Positions 8,090 to 17,321 of a stretch of DNA of 28,546 bases are shown piece by piece. Below the pieces are notes generated by a model. The model ran no database searches, had not been told where the DNA came from, and saw only the letters and a list, made by a program, of their open reading frames with translations. Both the position numbers and the translations under genes were made by a program. Numbering within the stretch: position 1 is the first letter of the stretch; every line of letters begins with the position of its first letter. Source of the DNA: Deltaproteobacteria bacterium UBA2385 (GTDB taxonomy: Bacteria > Myxococcota_A > UBA796 > UBA2385). The stretch spans positions 1 through 28,546 of the forward strand of contig DDSR01000018.1 in assembly GCA_002343455.1 (NCBI GenBank), written 5' to 3'.

Positions 8090-11000
8090 CTACACCACGT
8101 CGCCGCCGCCTGGCTTCAACAGCTCCCACAGGGCCTGCGCCTGCAGCAGGATCCGGTCCTCCAACGATCGACCCGTTCGGGCCGCTCGGGCCAGCTCGGC
8201 CGGGTAGATATGGCCCTGGAAACACCAGCCGCGTTGGCCCTGGACGACCGCCGGGGCCAGGATGATCGACAGGGTCAGGGCGGAGAGGAAACGCTCCATC
8301 TGGACCTCGCGCAGCCATCGCTCCAGCACGACGCGCTCGGCCACCAGAAGAGGCAGCTCCGCCAGGCCCTCCGTGCAGGCGCCGAGGACCTCGTCGGTGG
8401 TGAAGGAGCGCGACTCGGCGGGCGTCGGCAGCAGGTCCTCCCAGGTCTGCTCCTCCAAGCGGGCGCCGTACAGCCGCCGCACCAGGAGCAGCAGGATCAG
8501 GCGTCCCCCGGTGCGGGCCCGGTTGGCCCTGCGCGCGTCCTCCCCGCTGTCGACGGCGGTCGGGTCGAGGCCCATGGGGGGGGCCAGGTCGAAGGACTCC
8601 AGCCGCTGCAGGAAGCTCGACCGAGCCGCCACAACCCGGCGCGCGTCCTCCAGCTCGATCAGCCCCGCGCTGCGCTCCTTCAGGGCCTGGACCAGCGAGT
8701 GGCAGAGGTCCTGGAGCGCGAAGGGGAGCCGGTAGGACGCTGCGAGCAGCAGCTCTTCGCCGCGTTCCTGGTGCGCCTGGTCGGTCCACTGGAGCTGCAA
8801 GGGCTCGCGGCAGAGCCAGCCCACCAGCTCGTGGCCCTCCTCGGGGTCGAGCGGGCCCAGGGTGAAGGCCGCGCCGCCGCCCGCGCTGGTGAAATGGTAC
8901 AGTGGCCCTTTGATGTCGTCCAGGGCCCAGCGCACCGGCGCATAGCCGACGAAGACGAAGCGCATCCGGCTGGCCTCGTGACGCGCGCGCAGGGCAAGCA
9001 GGAGGTCCGGAGAGGTCTGGAGCAGCCCGTCGATCTCGTTGAGGAGGAGCACCGGCATGCGCCCCTGGGCGCGGGCGTGAGCCTCGAAGCGGTCGAGCAG
9101 CCCCTCGGCGGACTCCTGGCCCGACCCGATGCCCAGCTCTATGCCCACCTCATTCAAGGCTACCTGGAGCCTGGGTCCGAACGTCTCGGCTGTGCGGACA
9201 CCCTGGCAATCGACATACAGGCAGGAGACATCGCTCCGATCCCGGGCCTCGTGGCGAAGCTGGTGCAGCAGGCTGGTCTTGCCCACCTGTCGGGCCCCCA
9301 GGATCAGGAAGCTGCGGCGCACGAGGTGGTCGGCGATCTCTCGCCGGATGCGCGTCCGGCCGACGAACAGGGGGCTGCCCGGAGGCAGGGCGCTGTTGTG
9401 GACGAAGGGCGAGATCTGCTCCAGATCGAGCTGGGCCCGCAGGCTGGACCAGAAGGCCCGTCGCGGATCGGCTGCCCGCAGGATGTCGCGCACCTGCGGC
9501 TCGCCCAGGCGGACGGCCGGGCTCGAGCCCTGGAGCGACACCGAGGGGCCGATCCAGACCGCCAGCGCCCCCGAGGGCGGGTCCCCCGTGGGCTGGCCCT
9601 GCCCCTGGCCCTGACTCGGCTGGCCTTGGCCGGGCGGCAGGACCCAGATCGCCAGCCCCTGGTGTTTGGGCAGGGCGGGGGCCGGCACCGTCGCCAGGAG
9701 GGCCGCGCCCACGCGGGTCAGAGTCCGCGGCGGCGCGCCCGTCAGGCCCTGCACCAGGGGGGCGACGGTGGCCTCTCGGGTTTCGGCCTCGGCCCACAGC
9801 CGACCGATGGCGCGGAGCAGCGCCGAGCTGGCGCCCGCGGCCAGGCCGAGAATGGCATTCATGTCTTCGTCCTCGACCTTGACCAGGGCCGAGAGATCTA
9901 GGGCCTGCCAGGTCGCCTCGGGGTCCCCGAGCGCGGCCACGCAGGCCGCGAGGTCGTCGCCGCGCTGGCGCAGGGCCTGGATCACCAGGGCGAGGTCGGT
10001 CCGCAGCGTGTGGAGCTTGCCCTGCTTGCGCACCAGTCCCAGCACCTCCAGCCGCCGCAGGTCCGGCGGGCTGTAGGCGCAGAGCACCAGCATGCGGCGC
10101 TCTTCCTCGGGCAGGGCCGAGGTGTCCCCGTCCACCAGCCCCCGGACGAGCAGCTCCCTTTGAAAGGACACGAGGCGGGCCGTCTTGAACGCCGCCGAGC
10201 CCTCGCGGACCAGGACCTTGGGCGCTCGCCCCGGCTTGACCGGTGACCGGACGGTCTCGGCGGCGACCGCGCCGGGCGGAACCTGGGCGAGGGCCAGGCG
10301 CGTCCGGGCCGCGCCCAGGGCGACCAGGATGCAGAGCTCGCGCGGGGGCAACCCCCGCAGCTCCGCTCGGGCCCAGGCCAGCCGACGCTCCAGCGGAACC
10401 TTGCCATCGGCGCGCAGCAGGCGGAGGTCGTGGCCGGCCTCGGTCAGCGCCCGCCGGGCGGTGGCCGGGGCCAGGCTCATCAGGTCGGCCAGCTCGCCGC
10501 TGGCCGCCTCGACCAGGGCCGGCGCAAGCAGCGCGGGGCGCAGGATCGTGGCCCCCGCCTCGACCAGGGCGATCGCCCAGGGCATCGCCAGGCGCGAGGG
10601 CAGCACCAGGATCCAGGCCGGCGCGGTCCCGGCACGATCGCGGAGCCCCTTGAACCAGGTCTCGCGCTCGGCTGCGCCCAAGCGCTCGACGAAGCTGTCC
10701 GAGGGACGCAGCAGGATCCGCTTGATCGTGGGGTCCCCCGGCGCGCGCCGCCGTCCGCCGGTGGACCGATCGCGAGCCTCGCGGCCCTCGATGGCCCCCG
10801 CAACGGCCCGGAGGTCCAGCGCCTCGGCCTGGGACCGGCCCGGGCCGAGCTCGGCTATCGACGGGTCCAGGTCGACCAGGTCCGTCCCGGGCAGCTGGCT
10901 CAGCGCGGCCACCACCGTCGACGGCAGCATCGGCTCGTCCAGCACCAGGAGGGCGAGGCCCTCGCGCAAGCCCTCGACCGCCTGCGCGAGGGCTTGGAAA

Positions 11001-14000
11001 ACTGCCGGCATCAGCAACAGGCTCTGCTGCGGCGGGGGCCCAGCCTGCCCGCCCAGGTCCACCGGCCAGTCGGTCTCGTCCACGCTGCCGTCGGTGAGGG
11101 TGCAGCGCAGGCGGAGGGTGAAGGGGTCCCCCGCGGCCGAAGCGGACACGCGCAGCCGGGCGCGCAGCGGCGGATCCCCCTCGGCCAGGGCTTGCAGCTC
11201 CGTGACCCACGGATCGGCGCCCTCGAGGCCCCGGCCCCCCTGACAGGGCTGGATCTCCACGCGCGGGCGGTCCAGGGGGTTCGGCCCTTCGTGGCTGATC
11301 TCCAGCGAGAGCAGCGCCTCCGCCCCGGTCCAGCCGATCACCCGGGCCCGAAGGCGCGGGCGGCTGCGGGCCACTACCGCGGTGAGCTTGTTCAGTAGGG
11401 CCTGCCGGTAGGCGCCTTCGGCCCGATCCAGCAGGCCTCGGGCCACCGCCTCCCAGTCCTTCCAGCCCTGCTGTCCCTCGTCCAAGGCGGGAAGCCGCCA
11501 TCGGAGGCCCAGCGCGTCGGTCAGCCAGCGGGTCTGACGGTCCAGGTGATCGCTGTCGACCGGGGGCTCGCCGGGCGGGGCCCTCAGCGCCGGCTGGCGC
11601 AACGCGTCCACCAGCGGCCCCGAGCCCGGCGGCATCGCCCGGCTGGCGCGGAGGAGGCCGACGGCGCGTTCCCAGGTGGGCCCGGTCCCCAGGTCGCGCA
11701 TGGCCTCCAGCACCTCCAAGGCCTGCGGCTGGGCTGCCGGAGCCGACGCTGTAGAGGCCGAGGCCGGGGGAACCCAGTCCTCCTTGGGATCGCAAGCCTT
11801 GTCGTCGCTTAGCGCCTCGACCCAGTCCGCGATGGGTCCGGCCGGCAAGAAGAGCGGCAGCAGCTTCGCCGCCGCCCTAGGCAAGGTGTGCAACTCGGAG
11901 AGGATCCGCGGGAGCGGGATCTGCGCGTCCGGGGCGATGGCGTCGAGCCAGAGCTGGGCCGCCTGCAAGGCCGCCTCGCGATGGTCGACCAGGACATTCT
12001 CCCAATCCGGACCCCGAAGATCGGCCAGCCGATCCTGTACGAAGGCCAGGCCCGGCCGGCGGCGGCGGAGACTGGCCATCAGCTCGGCCAGCATCTCCGA
12101 CTCCCGGCGGTCCAGATCCAGTCCGTCCGCGAGCCGACCCATGCCGTACTCCCAGAGCAAGCTCCAGTCGCGGATCGCCCGATCCGGGTGAAGCTCCCGG
12201 GCCATCGCGGCCAGGTCAGCCGCGTCGGGCTTCGGCTCCAGCGCCAGGAGCGCCTCGATGTCCGCCGAGGCGTCTCCAGCCGCGGCGGCGAGCAGGACCC
12301 GCCGCGCCTCGACCCGCTTGATGTCGGACGCCTTCTGGAACTCGCCGCTCACCAGGATCCGGGCCGTGCGCAGCCGGTCGCTGTCGGTGTCCTCTTCGAG
12401 AAAAGCGCGCGCCTTCTCCCGCCAGGCCAGTCGATCGCTCCGCCAGTAGACCGAGAGGCTGCCGCCCTCGTCGACCACCACCAGGCGCGAGGGCTCCCCG
12501 CTCCCCGCGGCCGCCGGCACCAGGCTGATGTCGCCGGGGCGGGCCCCGATCCGGTGGCGCCAGAGGCGTCGACCCTGGCCGTCCAACACGGTCAGGCGAT
12601 GGGGGGTTGAGCAGACCGCGATGCGCAGAGCCTCACCGACCCCGGTCAGGTCCAGGGTGGTCGTGGTCCCGCCCGCGTGATGAGCCCACAGCGGCCGACG
12701 GGTCGCGGCGTCGAAGCACCAGACCCGGCCCGCCTCGGTGCTGAAGATCAGCACCGGGAGATCGCCGGGCCCCGTGGCGAAACGCAGATCGATGATGGCG
12801 CTGTCCAGTTGGGTCTCTGCTTGGGGCACCCACCCTTTGGCGGGGTCGAGCTCCAGCCAGTGCAGCGCGCGCGAACGGGTCGAGGCCGCCAGGAGCTGTC
12901 GCCCCGACAGGCTGAGCAGATCGAGCTGGACCGCCGGCACCGGCACGGCTTGCCGCTGCCCCTGGGTGACGCTCCAGCCGGATCCCTCCGGCTTGCGGGA
13001 GACAACGACCGGGTCGAGCCAGACCCGTTGACCCTCGCTCCAGGCCAACGCCAGCTCCAGGCGGTCCGCCCGCGGTGGCGCCCGGTTCAGCGCTTTGAGG
13101 ATGCGCTCGCCCGAGGCGCCGTCGAAGGTGACGAGCTCTGTCCCTCCGTCGCGCCCGGACAGGACCAGGATCATCCCGGCGCGGCTGCCGATCGATACTG
13201 CGTGGCGCTCAGAACCGCCATGCAAGCTGCGCAGCCAGGTCCAGGAGGCGGCCTCGACCCCCTCGATCACCGCAACAGGCTGCTGCTTCGACCGCGCCTC
13301 GCTTCCGATCGGGCGGTCGGCGGTCGGCAGCTCGATGCATCCGATGCCCCCCTGGCGGGCGACGACCAGGCGCGCGCCCGAGGCGGTGTTCAGCACGCCG
13401 ACATGGCTGGCGGCCCGGCTCCAGGTCGCCTCGTGCAGGTAGGGTCGTGTGGCCAGGTTGCCGCAGGCGGAGCGGTGTTCTGTGGGCCAGGTCACCGGGT
13501 CCGCGCTCTCCCAGTAGTTGGTCAGGGCTCGTATCGCGAGCTCGTCGTTGTCCTGTGTCAGCCGGGCGCGGTCCACCTGCTCGCGCATCGCCAGTCCGCA
13601 GGCTTCATAGACCTTCAAGGCCTTCGCCCTGCCCACAGGGGCCGTGTCCCCAGCGGCGAGGGCCGCCAGCTCTTGCCCCGCCCGGGTGCCGGGGCGATAG
13701 GGCCCGCGCTTGCGGGCCACCGCGCAGAAACCCTCCAGCAGGGTATTGTCCATCCAGGCGGCACACAGCCACAGGACCTGGCGAAGCTCCACATCGGGCC
13801 CTGGGTCCTGAGACTCTGGGCAGGCCCACTCCTCCCACCCCGCCCGTCCGGCCAGCGCCGTCAGCCGCTCGGCGACCGCACCATCCCAGGCGGCCTGCAG
13901 GCGCGCCCGGCGGACAAAGCGCCAGCGGACCAGGCTGCGGTCCTGGCTGGCCACGATGATGTCCAGGTCGAAGCCCGGCAGCACCGCCAGGACCGAGACC

Positions 14001-14839
14001 CCCGCCTCCAGCTCGTGGGTCTCGGGGGCCTGGTCGTCGGGGCCACAGAAGGTGAGGAGTCGACCGTTGCCGCAGGCGACCACGAGCCGCTCGCCGGAGG
14101 CTGAAAAACCGAGGGCGACGGGACGATCTGGGAGAGTGATCTGCTCATGGCGATCGCCCGCCCGCCAATGTAGTGCACCGTCGGCGTCCACCCAGGCCAG
14201 GGACGCCTTCGAGACCGCCAGGACCTCGGCATCCATGGGGCACGTCGATGGGGCGCGCAGCAAGTCCACGTCGCTGCCCTGCACCTGGGCTGCGAAGAGG
14301 GCGGGGGGCAGAGGATCGGTACCGTCGCTGCTCGGCTGGACCTCGTTCCAGACCTGCTCCACGGCATTGAGCGTGCGCTCGGCCACTGGGCGAAAACGAT
14401 GCTCTCCGGGACCAACTTCAAACCAGGCGACGGCTCGCCAGAAGTGATCGGTCGGCGCCGTCCCGCCCGCGGGCCAGCGCCGCACCGTCACGAAGACATC
14501 GGACTCCGAACTGTGGCGGCGGGGCGAGACGACGATGTTCCGGATCTGGTCGGTCCGTGGGTTGAAGCCCTTCAACTCGTAGCTGGAGCCCAGGGTGGAC
14601 CGATCCCCTTCGATATGCAACAGGCCGACCTGCCCGGCAGCAGTGCCGAAGAGGACCAGCGGTCGGCCACCGACCTGCGCGGAGGCCAGCTCCACTGGGG
14701 TGTCCGGCAGGTCAATCGGCAGGGAGGTCCCGACCCAGCTCTGCCGGATGCTCCGGCTGAGAGCGTCGATCGTCTGCCAGTACCCCGCCGTTGTCGGGGA
14801 GTCGGATTCCAGATGAACCAAGTCTGAAGCCAGCAACAT
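8090..14839 (-). CDS. Giant beta-propeller / AAA (STAND-like) ATPase, 2249 aa
   Basis: The first gene of the RADAR-type operon. Residues about 35-305 and 470-800 consist of repeated short strands with WD40/PQQ-like patterns (for example LVVACGNGRLLTF, LVVVDEGGSLSVYW), so two beta-propellers separated by a helical segment are likely. Residues 800-1060 are helical, about 1100-1200 look like an Ig-type beta domain, and the middle is unassigned. A Gly/Gln-rich linker (GQGQPSQGQGQGQ) precedes a C-terminal AAA domain: PLFVGRTRIRREI, Walker A GARQVGKTS (about 1847-1855), Walker B VLLLNEIDG (about 1932). The frame is open from an ATG at 14902, but ATG 14839 has a perfect GGAGG 5 nt upstream (14845-14849) and leaves room for a divergent promoter, so I prefer it. 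Large propeller-plus-STAND proteins usually act as sensors or scaffolds in prokaryotic conflict systems. Role as the RADAR trigger is inference. Confidence 0.75.
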   Translation of the reverse strand: MLLASDLVHLESDSPTTAGYWQTIDALSRSIRQSWVGTSLPIDLPDTPVELASAQVGGRPLVLFGTAAGQVGLLHIEGDRSTLGSSYELKGFNPRTDQIRNIVVSPRRHSSESDVFVTVRRWPAGGTAPTDHFWRAVAWFEVGPGEHRFRPVAERTLNAVEQVWNEVQPSSDGTDPLPPALFAAQVQGSDVDLLRAPSTCPMDAEVLAVSKASLAWVDADGALHWRAGDRHEQITLPDRPVALGFSASGERLVVACGNGRLLTFCGPDDQAPETHELEAGVSVLAVLPGFDLDIIVASQDRSLVRWRFVRRARLQAAWDGAVAERLTALAGRAGWEEWACPESQDPGPDVELRQVLWLCAAWMDNTLLEGFCAVARKRGPYRPGTRAGQELAALAAGDTAPVGRAKALKVYEACGLAMREQVDRARLTQDNDELAIRALTNYWESADPVTWPTEHRSACGNLATRPYLHEATWSRAASHVGVLNTASGARLVVARQGGIGCIELPTADRPIGSEARSKQQPVAVIEGVEAASWTWLRSLHGGSERHAVSIGSRAGMILVLSGRDGGTELVTFDGASGERILKALNRAPPRADRLELALAWSEGQRVWLDPVVVSRKPEGSGWSVTQGQRQAVPVPAVQLDLLSLSGRQLLAASTRSRALHWLELDPAKGWVPQAETQLDSAIIDLRFATGPGDLPVLIFSTEAGRVWCFDAATRRPLWAHHAGGTTTTLDLTGVGEALRIAVCSTPHRLTVLDGQGRRLWRHRIGARPGDISLVPAAAGSGEPSRLVVVDEGGSLSVYWRSDRLAWREKARAFLEEDTDSDRLRTARILVSGEFQKASDIKRVEARRVLLAAAAGDASADIEALLALEPKPDAADLAAMARELHPDRAIRDWSLLWEYGMGRLADGLDLDRRESEMLAELMASLRRRRPGLAFVQDRLADLRGPDWENVLVDHREAALQAAQLWLDAIAPDAQIPLPRILSELHTLPRAAAKLLPLFLPAGPIADWVEALSDDKACDPKEDWVPPASASTASAPAAQPQALEVLEAMRDLGTGPTWERAVGLLRASRAMPPGSGPLVDALRQPALRAPPGEPPVDSDHLDRQTRWLTDALGLRWRLPALDEGQQGWKDWEAVARGLLDRAEGAYRQALLNKLTAVVARSRPRLRARVIGWTGAEALLSLEISHEGPNPLDRPRVEIQPCQGGRGLEGADPWVTELQALAEGDPPLRARLRVSASAAGDPFTLRLRCTLTDGSVDETDWPVDLGGQAGPPPQQSLLLMPAVFQALAQAVEGLREGLALLVLDEPMLPSTVVAALSQLPGTDLVDLDPSIAELGPGRSQAEALDLRAVAGAIEGREARDRSTGGRRRAPGDPTIKRILLRPSDSFVERLGAAERETWFKGLRDRAGTAPAWILVLPSRLAMPWAIALVEAGATILRPALLAPALVEAASGELADLMSLAPATARRALTEAGHDLRLLRADGKVPLERRLAWARAELRGLPPRELCILVALGAARTRLALAQVPPGAVAAETVRSPVKPGRAPKVLVREGSAAFKTARLVSFQRELLVRGLVDGDTSALPEEERRMLVLCAYSPPDLRRLEVLGLVRKQGKLHTLRTDLALVIQALRQRGDDLAACVAALGDPEATWQALDLSALVKVEDEDMNAILGLAAGASSALLRAIGRLWAEAETREATVAPLVQGLTGAPPRTLTRVGAALLATVPAPALPKHQGLAIWVLPPGQGQPSQGQGQGQPTGDPPSGALAVWIGPSVSLQGSSPAVRLGEPQVRDILRAADPRRAFWSSLRAQLDLEQISPFVHNSALPPGSPLFVGRTRIRREIADHLVRRSFLILGARQVGKTSLLHQLRHEARDRSDVSCLYVDCQGVRTAETFGPRLQVALNEVGIELGIGSGQESAEGLLDRFEAHARAQGRMPVLLLNEIDGLLQTSPDLLLALRARHEASRMRFVFVGYAPVRWALDDIKGPLYHFTSAGGGAAFTLGPLDPEEGHELVGWLCREPLQLQWTDQAHQERGEELLLAASYRLPFALQDLCHSLVQALKERSAGLIELEDARRVVAARSSFLQRLESFDLAPPMGLDPTAVDSGEDARRANRARTGGRLILLLLVRRLYGARLEEQTWEDLLPTPAESRSFTTDEVLGACTEGLAELPLLVAERVVLERWLREVQMERFLSALTLSIILAPAVVQGQRGWCFQGHIYPAELARAARTGRSLEDRILLQAQALWELLKPGGGDVV

Positions 14840-14863
14840 CAACACCTCCAAGGGAGAAGAGAG

Positions 14864-14878
14864 CACATGTGGTATCAT
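14864..14878 (+). promoter_or_regulatory. Candidate extended -10 promoter and dyad in the divergent 79-bp intergenic region
   Basis: Between the two divergent starts (14839 and 14919) the plus strand carries TGGTATCAT (14870-14878), an extended -10 form (TGnTATAAT with one mismatch) that would give a leader of about 35 nt to the kinase. It overlaps a CACATGTG palindrome (14864-14871), which extends as an imperfect dyad of about 18 bp (14859-14876) and could be an operator. On the opposite strand a perfect TTGACA (14886-14881) could be the -35 of the giant-ATPase operon, but I see no convincing -10 at the right distance. Both assignments rest on consensus matching only. Confidence 0.35.
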
Positions 14879-14918
14879 TTTGTCAATCGTCGACCGCGAC
14901 ATCCAGTAGGATCATCTC

Positions 14919-17321
14919 ATGCCCACCCTTGATCTCCTCGGCAGCAAGAAGACCGGCTTGACCCTGGTGCTCCTGAGCCTCGGGCTCTTCGGTCTTGCCT
15001 CGCTTCGTGAACCCGAGACAGTGGTCAAGGCCGTCGTCCGCCGCCAGCTCCATGCCCTCCCGCCCTACGTCCTCTCCACCGACAGCGATCGCTTCCTGGG
15101 CCTGGTCCTGGAGCCCCTCTGCCCCCCGCCGCCGGACCAGCGGCTGCTGCGCACTCCCGTCCGGGCCGTCGCCTCTTGCACGGAGCCGGACCCCACCGAC
15201 GGCAGCGTCACCGCCAGGCTTCGGCCCGGGCTCAGGCTGCACCGGAAAGCCCTGACCAGCGCGGAGGTCGTCCCGCTGCTCGAGGCCTGGGCCGAGCGGG
15301 CGAAAGGGATCGATCTGCCCATTCCGTGGGAGACCATCCGTGTCGAAGGGGCGGCCAGCGTTCGGTTCATCCCCTCCCGCCCGGCCGACGGGGCCAACAT
15401 GCGCCTGCGCCTCGCCGAGGTGGTGATCGTTGACCAGGACGGCACCTGCCGCCGCGGCACCGGTGCCTGGCGAGAGGTCGCCTGCCTGCCCGATGGCACC
15501 TCGCCGTCGGAGTCGCCGCACTGGAAGGAGGTGCCACCTGCGCTTCGGGACATCGGCGCCGTCACCGACCTCGCCGTCCTGGAGCGAAGAAGCGGCCTCT
15601 TGGGCCGGAAGAGGATCCTGGTCATCGGTCTGGACTACAACGCCATCGCCGTCGAGCCCGCGGGCGAGTCCCCCACGGACGTAGAGCGCTCCCAGGCCCT
15701 TGCAGGAGCGGTCTTCGACGCCCTCGGAGCCACGACGGGGGCGCCCCTGCACCTGCTCCGGGGCTTCGAAGGCGACCAGGTCCAGCGCATCGAGGCGCTG
15801 CGCGTCGAGTCGTCGGGCCACACCTGGGAGCTCTTCAACCGCACCGGCAGCCGCACTGCCTGGGCCGTCGCCAACCCGGGGCTGGATGAAGTCAACCGCC
15901 GGTGGCTGCTGAACGAGGTGCGACGAGCCGTGAACAACCCGGCCTGGTTCGACGGGTATGGCGGACCCTCGGTGCGATCCTTGCTGCCGAGCGTCTACAC
16001 GCCCGTGCACTTCGTACCCCCTCCCGCGGATCTCGCCTGGCCCGACTCCTGGCCCGAGACGATCCCGCGCACCTTGTTGACCCACACCTTCTGGGAGCCC
16101 CTGGCCCGAAGGGTGCACGGGCTCTCCGATCTTCGTCACCATGTACCCTTGCAGATCAACCCGACCAGCAGCGAGGCCACCTTCCGCAACGCGGGAAAGT
16201 ACGCCCTCTCCATCCTGACCGTAGAGGCCCTGGACCGATCCCACCCGACGCGCACCCTGGAGAACCTGCTGGTGTGGCTCCCCCGCGCGGAGCACAAGGC
16301 GCTCCACCGCGAGGCCGACCGCCTGATGGCCCAGGACGCGGAAGGCCAGCTTGATCGGCAGGCCTTCGAGCGGCTGCTGACCTCCCTGGACGCGTACATC
16401 GTCCCGCTCAGCAGCCCCCCGATCTACTTCGCTGTCCACCAGGATCTTCAAGGCTGGGACGCCTACGCCGAGCGCCTCGACCCGGACGATGTGCGCCTGC
16501 GCAGCCGCTGGTTTCGGAACGCCGAGTGGTGGTCGTACGGTCTCTTTGGGCTCGGCCTGCTGGCGCTGGTCACGACCTGGCGGGTGCGCCAGGATCGCCG
16601 CGAGCGCGCAGCAGCGGTCCAAAGGCAGGTGGACGGGTTCCACCACGACCTCACGTCCCCGCTCTCGGCGATCCGCGCTGAGGCCGACCACCTCCTCACC
16701 CAGCGCGGTCTATCCGATCCCATCGCCGAGGTGGCGCGCACCGTGGACCTGGAGGCCCAGAAGGCAATCCAGCTCGTCGACGACATGAAGGTCTGGGTCG
16801 ACCCCAACGCGGCGCTGCGCATGGAGCGGACCCTACAGACCCGGCTGTGGGCCCAGGGCATGGAGCCTGAGCTCCAGCACCTTCGCGCGCGGGCTACGGC
16901 CGATGGGGTCGACTTGCGGCTCGATCTGCCCGCTTCGGGCACCGAGATCGAGGCCGCTATCGGACCGTCCACCTGCCGACGGCTGATCCAGAACCTGCTG
17001 GACAACGCCTACAAGTTCCGCAAGCCCGGGAACCCGGTCGAGATACGAGTCCGACTCAACCAAACGAAGGGGTACGCCGTCCTGGTGTTCGAGGACCGTG
17101 GGATCGGCTTCGACCAGGACCGCGCGTCCTCCAGCTACTTCGAGGGAGGGGTCCGCGGCCAGCGCGCCCTCGACGCCGGCATCTCCGGGCAAGGTATTGG
17201 CCTTCGGATCGTCAAGGACCTCGTTGAGGGCGTCGGCGGCGAGGTTGCCCTGCTACAATCCCAAGATCCGACACGCATCGAGGTTCGCCTCCCCCTAGCC
17301 CTTCCGAAGGAACAGCCATGA
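14919..17321 (+). CDS. Membrane sensor histidine kinase with SBP_bac_5-like periplasmic sensor domain
   Basis: An 800-residue sensor kinase. One membrane segment lies at about 12-29 (LTLVLLSLGLFGLASL) and a second at 537-556 (WWSYGLFGLGLLALVTTW), with about 500 extracytoplasmic residues between. That region resembles an OppA-type (SBP_bac_5) solute-binding protein: VTARLRPGLRLHRKALTSAE matches the 'TFxLRxGvxFHdGxplTAeD' block, and LDAYIVPLSSPPIY matches the late 'iPL' strand. The cytoplasmic part has an H-box FHHDLTSPLSAI (phospho-acceptor His576), N-box NLLDNAYKF (N692), G1 DRGIGFD (726) and G2 GQGIGL (about 757), so it looks active. RBS AGGA lies 7 nt before the ATG. It overlaps the response regulator by ATGA, so they are probably a cognate pair. 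The SBP fold assignment is by pattern and needs profile or structure support. Confidence 0.85.
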   Translation: MPTLDLLGSKKTGLTLVLLSLGLFGLASLREPETVVKAVVRRQLHALPPYVLSTDSDRFLGLVLEPLCPPPPDQRLLRTPVRAVASCTEPDPTDGSVTARLRPGLRLHRKALTSAEVVPLLEAWAERAKGIDLPIPWETIRVEGAASVRFIPSRPADGANMRLRLAEVVIVDQDGTCRRGTGAWREVACLPDGTSPSESPHWKEVPPALRDIGAVTDLAVLERRSGLLGRKRILVIGLDYNAIAVEPAGESPTDVERSQALAGAVFDALGATTGAPLHLLRGFEGDQVQRIEALRVESSGHTWELFNRTGSRTAWAVANPGLDEVNRRWLLNEVRRAVNNPAWFDGYGGPSVRSLLPSVYTPVHFVPPPADLAWPDSWPETIPRTLLTHTFWEPLARRVHGLSDLRHHVPLQINPTSSEATFRNAGKYALSILTVEALDRSHPTRTLENLLVWLPRAEHKALHREADRLMAQDAEGQLDRQAFERLLTSLDAYIVPLSSPPIYFAVHQDLQGWDAYAERLDPDDVRLRSRWFRNAEWWSYGLFGLGLLALVTTWRVRQDRRERAAAVQRQVDGFHHDLTSPLSAIRAEADHLLTQRGLSDPIAEVARTVDLEAQKAIQLVDDMKVWVDPNAALRMERTLQTRLWAQGMEPELQHLRARATADGVDLRLDLPASGTEIEAAIGPSTCRRLIQNLLDNAYKFRKPGNPVEIRVRLNQTKGYAVLVFEDRGIGFDQDRASSSYFEGGVRGQRALDAGISGQGIGLRIVKDLVEGVGGEVALLQSQDPTRIEVRLPLALPKEQP

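Noticed and set aside
2341..9901. Very long plus-strand open frames (about 640, 630 and 970 codons) opposite the RADAR-type operon
   Set aside because: They are antisense shadows caused by high GC in third positions. They are low-complexity (Gln/Gly/Arg-rich), match no family and overlap genes with clear catalytic motifs.
9150..11795. An 881-codon minus-strand frame inside the giant ATPase gene
   Set aside because: Pro/Gly/Arg-rich shadow in another frame of the 2249-aa gene. It has no motif or credible RBS.
14840..14902. Upstream ATG (14902) for the giant ATPase, adding 21 residues
   Set aside because: It would leave only 16 bp between divergent start codons, and the internal ATG at 14839 has a perfect GGAGG at 5-nt spacing.
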